16,971 bases of DNA from DATLZM01 sp035559315 (GCA_035559315.1 DATMBJ010000114.1:1-16971), one strand, 5' to 3'. Shown: positions 5,482 through 12,623, counted from the first letter of the stretch. The notes: generated by a model from the letters alone, not told the origin. Made by a program: numbers and translations.

Positions 5482-6803
5482 CGGAGCACCTCCCCCAGGG
5501 CCTCGGCGAACGCGTCGATCTCGGCCCGGGTCCGCCGCTCGGTCACCGCCACGAGGAGGGCGCGGCCGTCGGCGTCCTCGAGCGGGACGCCCGCGAGGAA
5601 CCCCCGCTCGACGAGCGCGTCGCGGACCTCCGCGGCGGGCCGCGGCAGCCGGAGCGCGAACTCCTTGAAGAACGGCGCCCCCGGGAACAGCGGCTCGACC
5701 CCGGGGACGGCGGTGAGGCGCTCCGCCGCGTAGCGGGCCTTCGCCGCGCAGCGGCGCCCGAGCTCCCGGAGCCCCTCCGGCCCCAGCCAGGCCAGGTAGA
5801 TCGCGGCGGCGATCGCCAGCAGGGTCTGGTTCGTGCAGATGTTGGAGACGGCCTTCTCGCGCCGGATGTGCTGCTCGCGGGCCTGGAGGGTGAGGACGTA
5901 CCCGGTCCTGCCATCCGCGTCCACCGTCTCCCCCACGATCCTGCCGGGGAGCCGTCGGACGTCGGCCATCCGGGCCGCGATCACGCCGAGGTAGGGCCCC
6001 CCGAAGCTCAGGTGGTTCCCGAGGACCTGGCCCTCGGCCACGCAGATGTCCGCGCCGAGCTCGCCGGGGGGCGCCAGGACCCCGAGGGAGAGCGGGTCGA
6101 AGACCTGGATGGCGCGCGCCCCGCCCTCCCGGGCCCGGGCGAGCAGGTCCCGCGCCGGCTCCAGGATCCCGTACCGGTTGGGGTGCTGCACGATCACGGC
6201 CGCCACGTCCTCCCCCACCTCGGGCGCGCCGCCCCGGCCGCCCGGGGCCTCGAAGACCTCCGGCTCGTACCCGGCGCCCCGGCCGTAGGTCCGGAGCGCC
6301 TGGAGGTACCGGGGGTCGAGCGCCGCCGAGACCAGCACCCGGTCCCGCCCGGTGGCCGAGCGCGCCATGTTCACGGCCTCGGCGAGGGCGGTCGCGCCGT
6401 CGTAGAGCGAGGCGTTCGAGACCTCCATCCCGGTGAGCTCGCAGATCATCGACTGGTACTCGAACAGGACGCCGAGCACGCCCTGCGAGAGCTCGGGCTG
6501 GTAGGGCGTGTAGGAGGTCGCGAACTCCGACCGGCCGGCGAGCGCCCAGACGACCGCCGGGACGTAGTGGTCGTAGGCCCCCCCGCCGGCGAAGCACACC
6601 AGGTCGTCCGCGCTCCGGTTCCGGCTCGCGAGCCGCCGGAGGTCCTCGACGACCTCCATCTCGGAGCGCCCCTCGGGGAGGTCCAGGGGGCGGTCGAGCC
6701 GGACCGAGGCGGGGATCTGGTCGAAGAGCCGGTCCAGGGAGTCGAGCCCGAGGGCGTCCAGCATCGCCCGGACGTCTTCCTCGGTGTGGGGCGCGAACCG
6801 CAT
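5478..6803 (-). CDS. gcvPA: Glycine dehydrogenase (decarboxylating) subunit 1, P-protein alpha half
   Basis: This 441-aa protein is of normal length for the alpha half of a split P-protein, which forms the heterotetramer with GcvPB. Recognisable stretches are MRFAPHTEEDVRAML at the N-terminus, FAGGGAYDHYVPAVV, the strongly conserved YTPYQPELSQGVLGVLFEYQSMICELTGM, NASLYDGATALAEA, and GGPYLGVIAAR followed by LQAREQHIRREKAVSNICTNQ. The alpha half has the aminotransferase-like fold but not the catalytic lysine, as expected. GGAGGAGG sits just before the ATG. It follows the nuclease-like gene after 97 bases and overlaps gcvPB by four bases, so the two subunits are probably translationally coupled. 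Split P-protein occurs in many bacteria, whereas mycobacteria have one long chain. Confidence 0.95.
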   Translation of the reverse strand: MRFAPHTEEDVRAMLDALGLDSLDRLFDQIPASVRLDRPLDLPEGRSEMEVVEDLRRLASRNRSADDLVCFAGGGAYDHYVPAVVWALAGRSEFATSYTPYQPELSQGVLGVLFEYQSMICELTGMEVSNASLYDGATALAEAVNMARSATGRDRVLVSAALDPRYLQALRTYGRGAGYEPEVFEAPGGRGGAPEVGEDVAAVIVQHPNRYGILEPARDLLARAREGGARAIQVFDPLSLGVLAPPGELGADICVAEGQVLGNHLSFGGPYLGVIAARMADVRRLPGRIVGETVDADGRTGYVLTLQAREQHIRREKAVSNICTNQTLLAIAAAIYLAWLGPEGLRELGRRCAAKARYAAERLTAVPGVEPLFPGAPFFKEFALRLPRPAAEVRDALVERGFLAGVPLEDADGRALLVAVTERRTRAEIDAFAEALGEVLR

Positions 6804-6900
6804 GGCCTCCTCCGCCGCTCGTTCCGGGGCGGAAGTCTACCCGGACCCGGGGGGCCGCCGGGCCGACGGAGGACGGCGGGCCTCGGAAGCGCGGGCGGCT

Positions 6901-7275
6901 TCAGTCGGGCTCGTCGCGCTCGAGCCCGTACTTCGTCACCAGCGAGAGGTAGTCCCGCTGATAGAAGATCTTGCAGCGGACCTCGGGGTACAGCTCGCGG
7001 AGCCGCCGGACCTTCCGGTTCTTCTTCGTCACGAGCTTCTGGTTGAGCGTGGTGATCTCGATGTAGAGGTCGTACTGGGGCAGGTAGAAGTCGGGGGTGA
7101 AGCGCTGGACCACGTTCCCGTCCCGATCCCACTCGAGGTCGAACGACCTGGGCTCGTACTCCCACTCGATCTGGTAGAAGTCGAGCAGCCGGGCGAACTG
7201 GCGCTCGGAGGCGTGGGCGAAGCGGACGGTGTCGCTCTTGAGGGCCGGCGGGCTGGTCGCGGGGTCGGCGCTCAC
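6901..7275 (-). CDS. Small PD-(D/E)XK-like protein of unknown role
   Basis: This is a 124-aa soluble protein. After a short variable start, residues 20-112 show the order of a minimal PD-(D/E)XK nuclease fold: a helix with E24 (ASERQFARLLDFY), a strand (IEWEYEP), then FTPDFYLPQYDLYIEITT with D62 and E73, and a basic helix (KLVTKKNRKVRRLRELYP) before a strand and RDYLSL. The usual lysine of E-x-K is Thr75; K80 or the downstream lysines might stand in, or catalysis may be lost. I chose the GTG at 7275, which overlaps the merR stop (GTGA); the ATG at 7347 would lie deep inside merR. From memory, similar domains exist in actinobacteria, some joined to Hpt. The fold call is inference and the function is unknown. 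Confidence 0.7.
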   Translation of the reverse strand: MSADPATSPPALKSDTVRFAHASERQFARLLDFYQIEWEYEPRSFDLEWDRDGNVVQRFTPDFYLPQYDLYIEITTLNQKLVTKKNRKVRRLRELYPEVRCKIFYQRDYLSLVTKYGLERDEPD

Positions 7276-7724
7276 GACCCTCCGGCCTGCGCGGCCCCGC
7301 GGGCGGGCCGGGCCGCCTTCTCCAGGCTTCCCTCGAGATCGCTCCACACCTTGTCGACGGCGATGGCGAACACCGCCTGCCCCCTGGACAGGAGATCCAC
7401 GAGGACGTCCGGCGATTCCGCCTCGTAGATCCGCTGCCCGTCCGACACGAGGGTCACGCCGTGGGCGGGCCGCTCCATGTCGCGGAGCTGCTCCACGGCC
7501 TTCCGGACCCGCTGCAGCGACACCCCCGTGTCCAGCAGCTTCTTGATGATCCGGAGCGTCACGAGGTCCTGGAAGGAGTAGAGGCGCTGGGTCCCGCTCC
7601 CCCGGGCGTCCCTGATCGACGGACGGACCAGGCCCGTCCGGGCCCAGTAGTCGAGCTGCCGGTAGCTGATGCCGACGATCCGGCAGACCTCCGGGACGCG
7701 GAACCCCTGCTCCACCTGGCGCAT
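7272..7724 (-). CDS. MerR-family regulator, Rv1830-like
   Basis: This is a 150-aa DNA-binding regulator. Residues 8-77 form a MerR winged helix: FRVPEVCRIVGISYRQLDYWARTGLVRPS, then a wing with the extra SGTQRLYSFQDLVTLRIIKKLLDTGVSLQRVRKAVEQL. The tail (about 95-135) has the VLVDLLSRGQAVFAIAVDKVW stretch seen in the Rv1830-type group rather than a metal-binding loop, and no cysteine ligand cluster is present. The ATG has GGAG nine bases upstream. It is the first gene of the operon with the nuclease-like gene, gcvPA and gcvPB, and has its own promoter. Two overlapping palindromes lie between promoter and gene, so autoregulation and control of glycine cleavage genes are plausible, but this is inference. 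Confidence 0.88.
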   Translation of the reverse strand: MRQVEQGFRVPEVCRIVGISYRQLDYWARTGLVRPSIRDARGSGTQRLYSFQDLVTLRIIKKLLDTGVSLQRVRKAVEQLRDMERPAHGVTLVSDGQRIYEAESPDVLVDLLSRGQAVFAIAVDKVWSDLEGSLEKAARPARGAAQAGGS

Positions 7725-7734
7725 CTCACAGCTC

Positions 7735-7750
7735 CGTGATCACGTACGTG
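7735..7750. promoter_or_regulatory. Two overlapping palindromes at the merR transcription start, candidate operator
   Basis: CGTGATCACG (7735-7744) and CACGTACGTG (7741-7750) are both perfect 10-bp palindromes that share four bases. They sit just downstream of the -10 box, at about +1 to +15. A repressor bound here would block the merR-gcvPA-gcvPB transcript. Which protein binds is not shown by the sequence. Confidence 0.5.
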
Positions 7751-7755
7751 TAAGC

Positions 7756-7784
7756 AGCCTAGGTGAGGGGGCGGGGATCGTCAA
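7756..7784 (-). promoter_or_regulatory. Sigma-70-type promoter of the merR-gcvPB operon
   Basis: On the minus strand TTGACG (7784-7779) and TAGGCT (7761-7756) are separated by exactly 17 bases. The predicted start near 7749 gives a leader of about 25 bases before the merR ATG. Confidence 0.72.
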
Positions 7785-7886
7785 TCACCCCATCGTGCCC
7801 GGCACCCACCGACGCCCGCTCGGCCGGCGCCCGCGGCTCCGCGTCGGCCGCACCCGGGTCGGCGGAACATCGGGCCGCACGGAGCG

Positions 7887-8363
7887 TCAGGCGAAGTCCT
7901 CCGGCCTGACGTTCTCCAGGAACTCCCGGAACCGCTCGACCTCCTCCTCCTGCTCGTCCCCGTCGGGGATCAGGATCGCGGCCTCCGAGAGGACCTCCTC
8001 GTTCGCGTAGATCGGGGCGTGGATCCGCACGGCCAGGGCGATCGCGTCGCTGGGGCGGGAGGAGACCTCGTAGGACTCCCCGTCCCGGCGCATCGAGATC
8101 ACGGCGTAGTACGTCCCGTCCCGGAGCTCCGTGATCACGATCCGCTGCACCTCCACCGACATCTCCTCGAGGATGTTCTTGAGGAGGTCGTGGGTCATGG
8201 GGCGCGGCGTGACCACGCCCTGGAGGGCCAGGGCGATGGCGGCGGCCTCCGCCGCCCCGATCCAGATCGGCAGGTACCGGTCCCCGCCGCGCTCCTTGAG
8301 CAGGACGATCGGCTGGTTGCTCGGGAGCTCCACCCGAACGCCGGCGAGGTCCATCTCGATCAT
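7887..8363 (-). CDS. Bifunctional nuclease family protein (DUF151, Rv1829-like)
   Basis: This 158-aa protein belongs to the DUF151/BFN family, whose plant member BBD was reported to have DNase and RNase activity. Its bacterial role is not settled. Typical stretches are VRVELPSNQPIVLLKE, YLPIWIGAAEAAAIALALQGV, RPMTHDLLKNILEEM, VQRIVITELRDGTYYAVI and SSRPSDAIALAVRIHAPIYANEEVL. An acidic tail follows (about 134-158). The ATG at 8363 is assumed; an in-frame ATG at 8354 is also possible, and neither has a strong Shine-Dalgarno site, which fits the short leader predicted from its promoter. It is placed between the two MerR genes, as in mycobacteria, but hpt and dacA separate it here from the first MerR. 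Confidence 0.9.
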   Translation of the reverse strand: MIEMDLAGVRVELPSNQPIVLLKERGGDRYLPIWIGAAEAAAIALALQGVVTPRPMTHDLLKNILEEMSVEVQRIVITELRDGTYYAVISMRRDGESYEVSSRPSDAIALAVRIHAPIYANEEVLSEAAILIPDGDEQEEEVERFREFLENVRPEDFA

Positions 8364-8375
8364 GGCTCACCCAGG

Positions 8376-8404
8376 AATGTAGACCTCGCCCCTCCCTCCG
8401 ACAA
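8376..8404 (-). promoter_or_regulatory. Promoter of bfn with very short leader
   Basis: TTGTCG (8404-8399) and TACATT (8381-8376) on the minus strand are 17 bases apart. The -10 box ends 12 bases before the ATG, so the transcript would have a leader of only about five bases. Confidence 0.55.
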
Positions 8405-8437
8405 CCCGGGTCCCGCGGTCCGGCCCCGGGGGCCGGC

Positions 8438-9022
8438 TCAGCGGCCCGCGCCGGGGTCGAGGAACGGCAGGAGGGCCGCGGGGTCGGCCGTCACGGCCGC
8501 CTGGTCCTCCACGGCGAGGATGTCGGGGAGGTTCCGGTACCGGCCCCCCACGTCGAGGCCGTAGCCCACCACGAACACGTCGGGGCAGTCGAACCCCACG
8601 TAGCGGAGGGAGAGCGGCGCGATCCGCCGCGCCGAGCGGTCGAGGAGCGTGCACACCTCGAGCGACGCGGGACCCCGGCTCTCGAGCACCGAGAGGAGGT
8701 AGGAGAGCGTGAGGCCGGTGTCCACGATGTCCTCGACCACGATCACGTGCTGGCCGCTGATGTCCTCGTCGAGGTCCTTGAGGATCCGGACCCGCCCCAT
8801 GGACTCCGCCGCCCCCCCGTAGCTCGAGATCGACATGAAGTCGACGCGCAGCGGCAGGGGGATCTCCCGGATGAGGTCCGCGAGGAACACCGTGCCGCCC
8901 TTGAGGACCGAGATCAGGACGGGCTCGCGCCCCTCGTAATCCCCGGTGATGGTGCGGCCGAGCTCCTCGATCCGCCGGCGGATGTCCTCGCGCCCGAACA
9001 GCACGCGCGCGACCTCCGACAT
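8438..9022 (-). CDS. hpt: Hypoxanthine (guanine) phosphoribosyltransferase
   Basis: This 194-aa cytosolic purine-salvage enzyme joins hypoxanthine or guanine to PRPP, forming IMP or GMP. The PRPP-binding motif VVEDIVDTGLT is at about 95-105. The N-terminal VLISVLKGGTVFLADLIREI, the flexible loop region DFMSISSYGG and the base-binding end PDVFVVGYGLDVGGRYRNLPDI all fit the Hpt family, at the family's usual length. In many actinobacteria hpt lies beside tilS and ftsH; here it lies between dacA and bfn instead. The start at 9022 has little Shine-Dalgarno complementarity but a TACGAT box eight bases before it, suggesting a leaderless message. An 82-base gap separates it from dacA. Confidence 0.95.
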   Translation of the reverse strand: MSEVARVLFGREDIRRRIEELGRTITGDYEGREPVLISVLKGGTVFLADLIREIPLPLRVDFMSISSYGGAAESMGRVRILKDLDEDISGQHVIVVEDIVDTGLTLSYLLSVLESRGPASLEVCTLLDRSARRIAPLSLRYVGFDCPDVFVVGYGLDVGGRYRNLPDILAVEDQAAVTADPAALLPFLDPGAGR

Positions 9023-9030
9023 GCGAGGCG

Positions 9031-9036
9031 ATCGTA
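9031..9036 (-). promoter_or_regulatory. Candidate -10 box of hpt, leaderless transcript
   Basis: TACGAT on the minus strand ends eight bases before the hpt ATG, which would place transcription at or within two bases of the start codon. No good -35 hexamer is seen 16-18 bases upstream, so support is moderate. Confidence 0.4.
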
Positions 9037-9104
9037 GCAGAGGGCCGGGGTCGATCGCGGGACGCGCCCGCCCCCGGGGATCCGCGTGCCCGGGCGGCGT
9101 CCGC

Positions 9105-10418
9105 TCAGGCCAGGAGCGCCCCCAGCACCCCCAGGATCCCGTCCACCACCGCGGCCAGGGCCCTCCCCCACCACGAGCCGTCCGGGGGCGGCGGGGGGGG
9201 CGGGACGTCGGCCACGACGAGGGGGACCGAGCCCAGGGTCATCCCGGGCAGGCGGAACACGACGGCCCCGACCCGCTCCCCGCGGGCCGGCGGGAACGCC
9301 GCGGCCGGGTCGATCCGGACCGAGGCGGTCGGACCGCTCCCCGGGGCGGTGGGGACCAGCGCCTCGAGCGAGGCCCCGGCGGCCACCGGCACCCGGCCGC
9401 CCACCAGGTCCACCCACCCGAAGGGCTCCCCGGCCCGGACCAGGACCCGGCGCTCGTAGGCGAAGAACCCGTGGTCGAGGAGGGCCGCGGCGTCGGAGAA
9501 GGCCGCGGTCGGGGTCGAGGCCCCGAGCACGACGGCCACCAGCCGGAGCCCCTCCCGCTCGGCCGCCGCGACCACGCAGTAGCCCGCGGCCCCCGTGTAG
9601 CCGGTCTTGACCCCGACGGCGCCCGGGTACAGCCACAGCAGCACGTTCCGGTTCTGGATCCGCCGGACCCCGCCGCCCGGGGCCGGGATCTCGTGGAACC
9701 GCTCGGCGACGATCCGGGCGAACCTCGGGTCCCGGTAGGCCGCCCGCGTGAGCCGGACGAGGTCCAGGGCCGTGGAGGTTCCCCGGTCGTCGAGGCCGCT
9801 CGGGGAGCGGAACCCGGTCGCCCGCATCCCCAGACGCCGGGCCCGCTGGTTCATCAGCCGGACGAAGCGGTCCACGCTCCCCGAGACGTGCTCGGCGAGG
9901 GCCAGGGCCGCGTCGTTCGCCGACTGCAGGAGCAGCGCGTAGAGCAGGTCGCCGACCGCGATCCGTTCGCCCGGCTCGAGCCCGAGCTCCGACAGGCCCA
10001 GGCTCCCGTCGGGCGACGCCGCCAGCTCGCTCACCACGACCTCGTCCCCGAGGCGCGCGCGCTCCAGCACGAGGAGGGCGGTCATGATCTTGGTCAGGCT
10101 CGCGACGGGCCTGCGGATCCGGCCCCCCTGCTCGAACAGGACCTGGCCGGTGTCGAGGTCGGCGAGCACCGCGGAGGGCGCGGAGATCTCCGGTGGCTCG
10201 GCCGCGGGGGAGGGCGTCGCCAGGCGGGAGACGAACGGCGAGGGCGACCCGAAGGGCGGGACCGGCGTCGGCGGCGGGGTCTCCACGGGCCCGGCGAGGG
10301 CCCGACCGGCCACCGGGAGCAGCGCCACCCCCTGGCCCGCCAGGAGGGCCCCCAGCAGCCCCCCGAGGACGCGGGCGAGGATGGACCGACGCACGGCCTC
10401 GAAGGCTACCGCGGGCAT
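9105..10418 (-). CDS. dacA: D-alanyl-D-alanine carboxypeptidase (peptidase S11, PBP5/6 type)
   Basis: This 437-aa penicillin-binding protein trims the terminal D-Ala of peptidoglycan stem peptides outside the membrane. Residues 1-42 form a signal peptide (VRRSILARVLGG core, cut near RALA|GP). A Pro/Ser/Thr linker (about 44-77) follows, then the S11 catalytic domain with SLTK at 107-110 (nucleophile Ser107 and Lys110), SAN at 166-168 and KTG at 271-273. A C-terminal beta domain is followed by a run of prolines and the end WWGRALAAVVDGILGVLGALLA, which fits an amphipathic or membrane anchor as in PBP5. The ATG at 10418 is the longest start; an in-frame GTG eight codons later would give a shorter signal peptide. 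It is separated by 123 bases from ftsR and no clear promoter is seen there. Confidence 0.93.
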   Translation of the reverse strand: MPAVAFEAVRRSILARVLGGLLGALLAGQGVALLPVAGRALAGPVETPPPTPVPPFGSPSPFVSRLATPSPAAEPPEISAPSAVLADLDTGQVLFEQGGRIRRPVASLTKIMTALLVLERARLGDEVVVSELAASPDGSLGLSELGLEPGERIAVGDLLYALLLQSANDAALALAEHVSGSVDRFVRLMNQRARRLGMRATGFRSPSGLDDRGTSTALDLVRLTRAAYRDPRFARIVAERFHEIPAPGGGVRRIQNRNVLLWLYPGAVGVKTGYTGAAGYCVVAAAEREGLRLVAVVLGASTPTAAFSDAAALLDHGFFAYERRVLVRAGEPFGWVDLVGGRVPVAAGASLEALVPTAPGSGPTASVRIDPAAAFPPARGERVGAVVFRLPGMTLGSVPLVVADVPPPPPPPDGSWWGRALAAVVDGILGVLGALLA

Positions 10419-10541
10419 GCCGCCCCGTCCCCGGCTCCTCGATCCGGGCCCAGCGCCTCCCGGGCCGCCCCTCCGCCGGTGGTCGCGCGTCCGACGCGGC
10501 CGAGGTCGACGGGTCCGCCGGCGGCGACGCGTCCGGCCGGG

Positions 10542-11255
10542 CTACCCCGTGGTGAGGTACTTGCGGAGGTTCACGCGCAGGAGCGCCTGCTTGAGTTTCC
10601 TCGACACGCGCGCCAGCTCGAGCAGGGCGTTCGCCGCCGCCCGCCGGGCGTCGGGGTTCCGCTGGCGGAGCATCGGCATCACGATGGCCTCGAAGAACGC
10701 GCCCTCGCGCTCCGCGAAGTGCTTGTACATCGTGAGGTGCCGGGGTTCCACCCCGTACTTGAAGAAGTCCCGGACCACCGAGAGCACGACGTAGTCGTCC
10801 CCGTCGTAGTAACGGGCGCCGTCCGGACCGTGGGAGCAGACCAGCCCGAAGCTCTCGAGCTCCTTGATCCGTTCCTTCTCGACGCCGGTCGCGGCCGCCA
10901 TCTCCTCCAGCGACATCTGCAGGCCCGTGGGCGGCTCCGCGAGCTCGTCCGCCGCCTCGGGCCCCGCCTGGACCGTCGCGGCCGCCTGGGGCTCCTGGGC
11001 CTCCCCCGCGTCCATCTTCGCGAGCCGTTCCTTGATCACCTTGAGGGGGAGGTACTCGTCGCGCTGCATCCGGAGAATCGCCTTGAGGCGCTCCACGTCC
11101 TTCTCGTAGAACTTCCGGTAGCCGGACGGCGTGCGCTCCGGATGGATCAACCCCTCGGACTCCAGGAACCTGATCTTGGAGATCGTGATGTCGGGGAACT
11201 CGGCCTTCACCGAGACGAGGACCTCGCCGATCGACTGGTAGTTCCGGGTCGCCAT
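10542..11255 (-). CDS. ftsR: MerR-family regulator, FtsR type (Rv1828-like)
   Basis: This is a 237-aa DNA-binding protein. The N-terminal MerR domain (about 6-80) reads YQSIGEVLVSVKAEFPDITISKIRFLESEGLIHPERTPSGYRKFYEKDVERLKAILRMQRDEYLPLKVI, closely like Rv1828 and FtsR of Corynebacterium as I remember them. A low-complexity Ala/Glu linker (about 85-110) precedes a second helical region beginning LQMSLEEMAAATGVEKERIKELESFGLV, typical of this group. FtsR is known to activate ftsZ in Corynebacterium; I infer a similar role here. It starts seven bases after the garA stop and is probably co-transcribed from the garA promoter. The AAGGAG before the ATG is unusually close (two bases); GGGGGAG inside the end of garA, ten bases upstream, may serve instead. 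Confidence 0.88.
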   Translation of the reverse strand: MATRNYQSIGEVLVSVKAEFPDITISKIRFLESEGLIHPERTPSGYRKFYEKDVERLKAILRMQRDEYLPLKVIKERLAKMDAGEAQEPQAAATVQAGPEAADELAEPPTGLQMSLEEMAAATGVEKERIKELESFGLVCSHGPDGARYYDGDDYVVLSVVRDFFKYGVEPRHLTMYKHFAEREGAFFEAIVMPMLRQRNPDARRAAANALLELARVSRKLKQALLRVNLRKYLTTG

Positions 11256-11262
11256 CGCTCCT

Positions 11263-11721
11263 TCACTCCCCCGCCGCGAAGAACACGAGCCTGAACCTGC
11301 CGAGCTGGACCTCGTCCCCCGAGGCCAGCTTGGTCTCCTCCACGCGCTCGCGGTTCACGTACGTGCCGTTCAGGCTCCCCAGGTCCCGGACGAAGAACCC
11401 ATCCTCCCGTCGGACGAACTCGGCGTGCCGCCGGGACACCGTGATGTCGTCGAGGAAGACGTCGCTCTCCGGGCTCCGGCCGGCGGTCGTCACGTCCTTG
11501 TCCAAGAGGAAGGTCGACCCAGCGTTCGGACCACGCTTCACGAGCAGGAGACCCTGGCCGGGCTGGAGCTCGTCGCGCGGGAGCGGGAACTCCTCGGCAC
11601 CTTCCTCTTCGGTCTCGACCGGGGAGAGGGTGACCGTGGTGTCTTCCTCCAGGGGAGCCCCGCAGTTCGCGCAGAACCGCGCCCCCTCGCGGTTCGGATG
11701 TCCACACCGCGTACAGAACAA
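11263..11721 (-). CDS. garA: GarA/OdhI-type FHA protein with N-terminal zinc ribbon
   Basis: This 152-aa protein closely resembles GarA: LLLVKRGPNAGSTFLLDKDVTTAGRSPESDVFLDDITVSRRHAEF, then DLGSLNGTYVNRERVEETKLASGDEVQLGRFRLVFF form the phosphothreonine-binding FHA domain (about 58-149). In mycobacteria GarA, and in Corynebacterium OdhI, switch 2-oxoglutarate dehydrogenase and glutamate enzymes, and phosphorylation of an N-terminal ETTSVF motif by Ser/Thr kinases makes the FHA domain bind itself. Here that motif is replaced by EEDTTVTLS, where Thr28 and Thr29 are the obvious candidate sites. An added zinc ribbon precedes it (C3, C6, C17, C20). The start codon is TTG with GGAGGA five bases upstream; no in-frame ATG would keep the first cysteine pair. 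It has its own promoter and probably carries ftsR. Confidence 0.9.
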   Translation of the reverse strand: MFCTRCGHPNREGARFCANCGAPLEEDTTVTLSPVETEEEGAEEFPLPRDELQPGQGLLLVKRGPNAGSTFLLDKDVTTAGRSPESDVFLDDITVSRRHAEFVRREDGFFVRDLGSLNGTYVNRERVEETKLASGDEVQLGRFRLVFFAAGE

Positions 11722-11798
11722 GGTCTTCCTCCGACGACGTTCAGCCTATACCCGCGGATGGAGGCTGCGCGGGACCCTCAACCCTCCACGGATACTCG

Positions 11799-11827
11799 AG
11801 GCTATCGCGGCGGACACACACGGTCAA
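11799..11827 (-). promoter_or_regulatory. Sigma-70-type promoter of garA-ftsR
   Basis: TTGACC (11827-11822) and TAGCCT (11804-11799) on the minus strand are separated by exactly 17 bases. The predicted start near 11792 leaves a leader of about 70 bases. It closely resembles the merR promoter. Confidence 0.7.
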
Positions 11828-12074
11828 CCGCCGCTCGCGCCGACCCCGCACCCTCGATATGGGGGGATCCGCGGTCGAGCCCTAACCGCGCTCGGAACCC
11901 TGGGACGATGCGACGGTCCCTGGGGCCTCCAGGTTGAGTACCGGCCATGGGCAGGGTCGCCCTCGCAGTGGCCTCCACCCCTCCTACAGAGCCCGCCCAC
12001 CGCCCCCGAGCCGCGGGGGCCGGCTCGTCCCGTCGCCCCCGGCCCGAGGGGTCGAGCCGCCGGACCGGGGTCCC
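11828..12074 (-). other. Intergenic DNA between gcvH and garA, no gene
   Basis: No supported gene lies here. After gcvH a GC stem, CGGGGGC with GCCCCCG on the minus strand (within about 12014-12044), could end the gcvH transcript. Near 11895-11935 the run GGGAC-CGTCGCATC-GTCCC, with flanking CCC/GGG, makes a second imperfect hairpin. Neither has a U tract. The garA promoter follows directly. Confidence 0.5.
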
Positions 12075-12473
12075 CTACTCGCTCCGCTGGAGCTCCTCCA
12101 CGAAGGCCCGGTAGGCGTCCGCGTCCATGAGGCGATCGAGCTGGGACGGGTCGCGGATCTGGACCACCACCATCCAGCCCTCCCCATAGGGGTCCTCGTT
12201 CACGAGCTCCGGGCGCTCCTCGAGCGTGGTGTTCCGCTCGACGACGGTGCCATCCACCGGGCTGAACAGGTCCGAGACGGATTTCGTCGACTCGACCTCC
12301 CCGAACGACTCCATCGCCCGCACCTCGGCCCCCGGCTCGGGGAGCTCGACGTACACGACGTCGCCCAGCTTGTCCTGCGCGTAGTCGGTGATCCCGACCC
12401 GGACGCGCCCGCCGCCCTCGTCGCGCGCCCACTCGTGCTCCCTCGTGTATCGAAGGTCCTCGGGGAACTCCAT
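12075..12473 (-). CDS. gcvH: Glycine cleavage system H protein (lipoyl carrier)
   Basis: This 132-aa protein is of normal H-protein length. It carries the lipoyl arm that shuttles the aminomethyl group from GcvPA/PB to GcvT and is reoxidised by lipoamide dehydrogenase. RYTREHEWARDEGGGRVRVGITDYAQDKLGDVVYVELPEPG is typical, and ESTKSVSDLFSPVDGTVVERN holds the lipoylated Lys64. The ending GEGWMVVVQIRDPSQLDRLMDADAY also fits. I chose the ATG at 12473 because AAAGGAG lies five bases before it and it begins exactly where H proteins begin; the open frame extends upstream without homology. It lies almost 5.7 kb from gcvPA, but garA directly after it repeats the mycobacterial order gcvH-garA. Confidence 0.96.
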   Translation of the reverse strand: MEFPEDLRYTREHEWARDEGGGRVRVGITDYAQDKLGDVVYVELPEPGAEVRAMESFGEVESTKSVSDLFSPVDGTVVERNTTLEERPELVNEDPYGEGWMVVVQIRDPSQLDRLMDADAYRAFVEELQRSE

Positions 12474-12623
12474 CTCGCTCCTTTCGTCGAGTTCCTCCCT
12501 GCGGTGTCGGTCGCGTGCGCCCCGTCCCGCTATGCCGGCGGCCCTCGCGTGATCCGGGCACGGGCCGGGCCCGCGGCCAATGTCCGCGGAACCGGTCGCC
12601 GCCGTCAAGTCGGGCGGAGGCCC

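Noticed and set aside
6804..6900. Glycine riboswitch before gcvPA
   Set aside because: I looked for the tandem glycine aptamer consensus on the minus strand here and before merR and found none.
7276..7347. Longer start of the nuclease-like gene at the ATG at 7347
   Set aside because: It would overlap merR by 76 bases and add only Arg/Gly/Pro-rich residues; the GTG that overlaps the merR stop is more economical.
9105..9636. Open frames on both strands across dacA, some very long, such as a plus-strand frame at 8946-11294
   Set aside because: They run antisense to well-recognised genes, are Arg/Pro/Gly-rich, have no homology I can see and reflect high third-position GC.
12580..12610. TTGACG on the minus strand upstream of gcvH as a promoter
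   Set aside because: The -35 hexamer is good but no TANNNT box lies at 16-18 bases; the best match is GACATT at 18.
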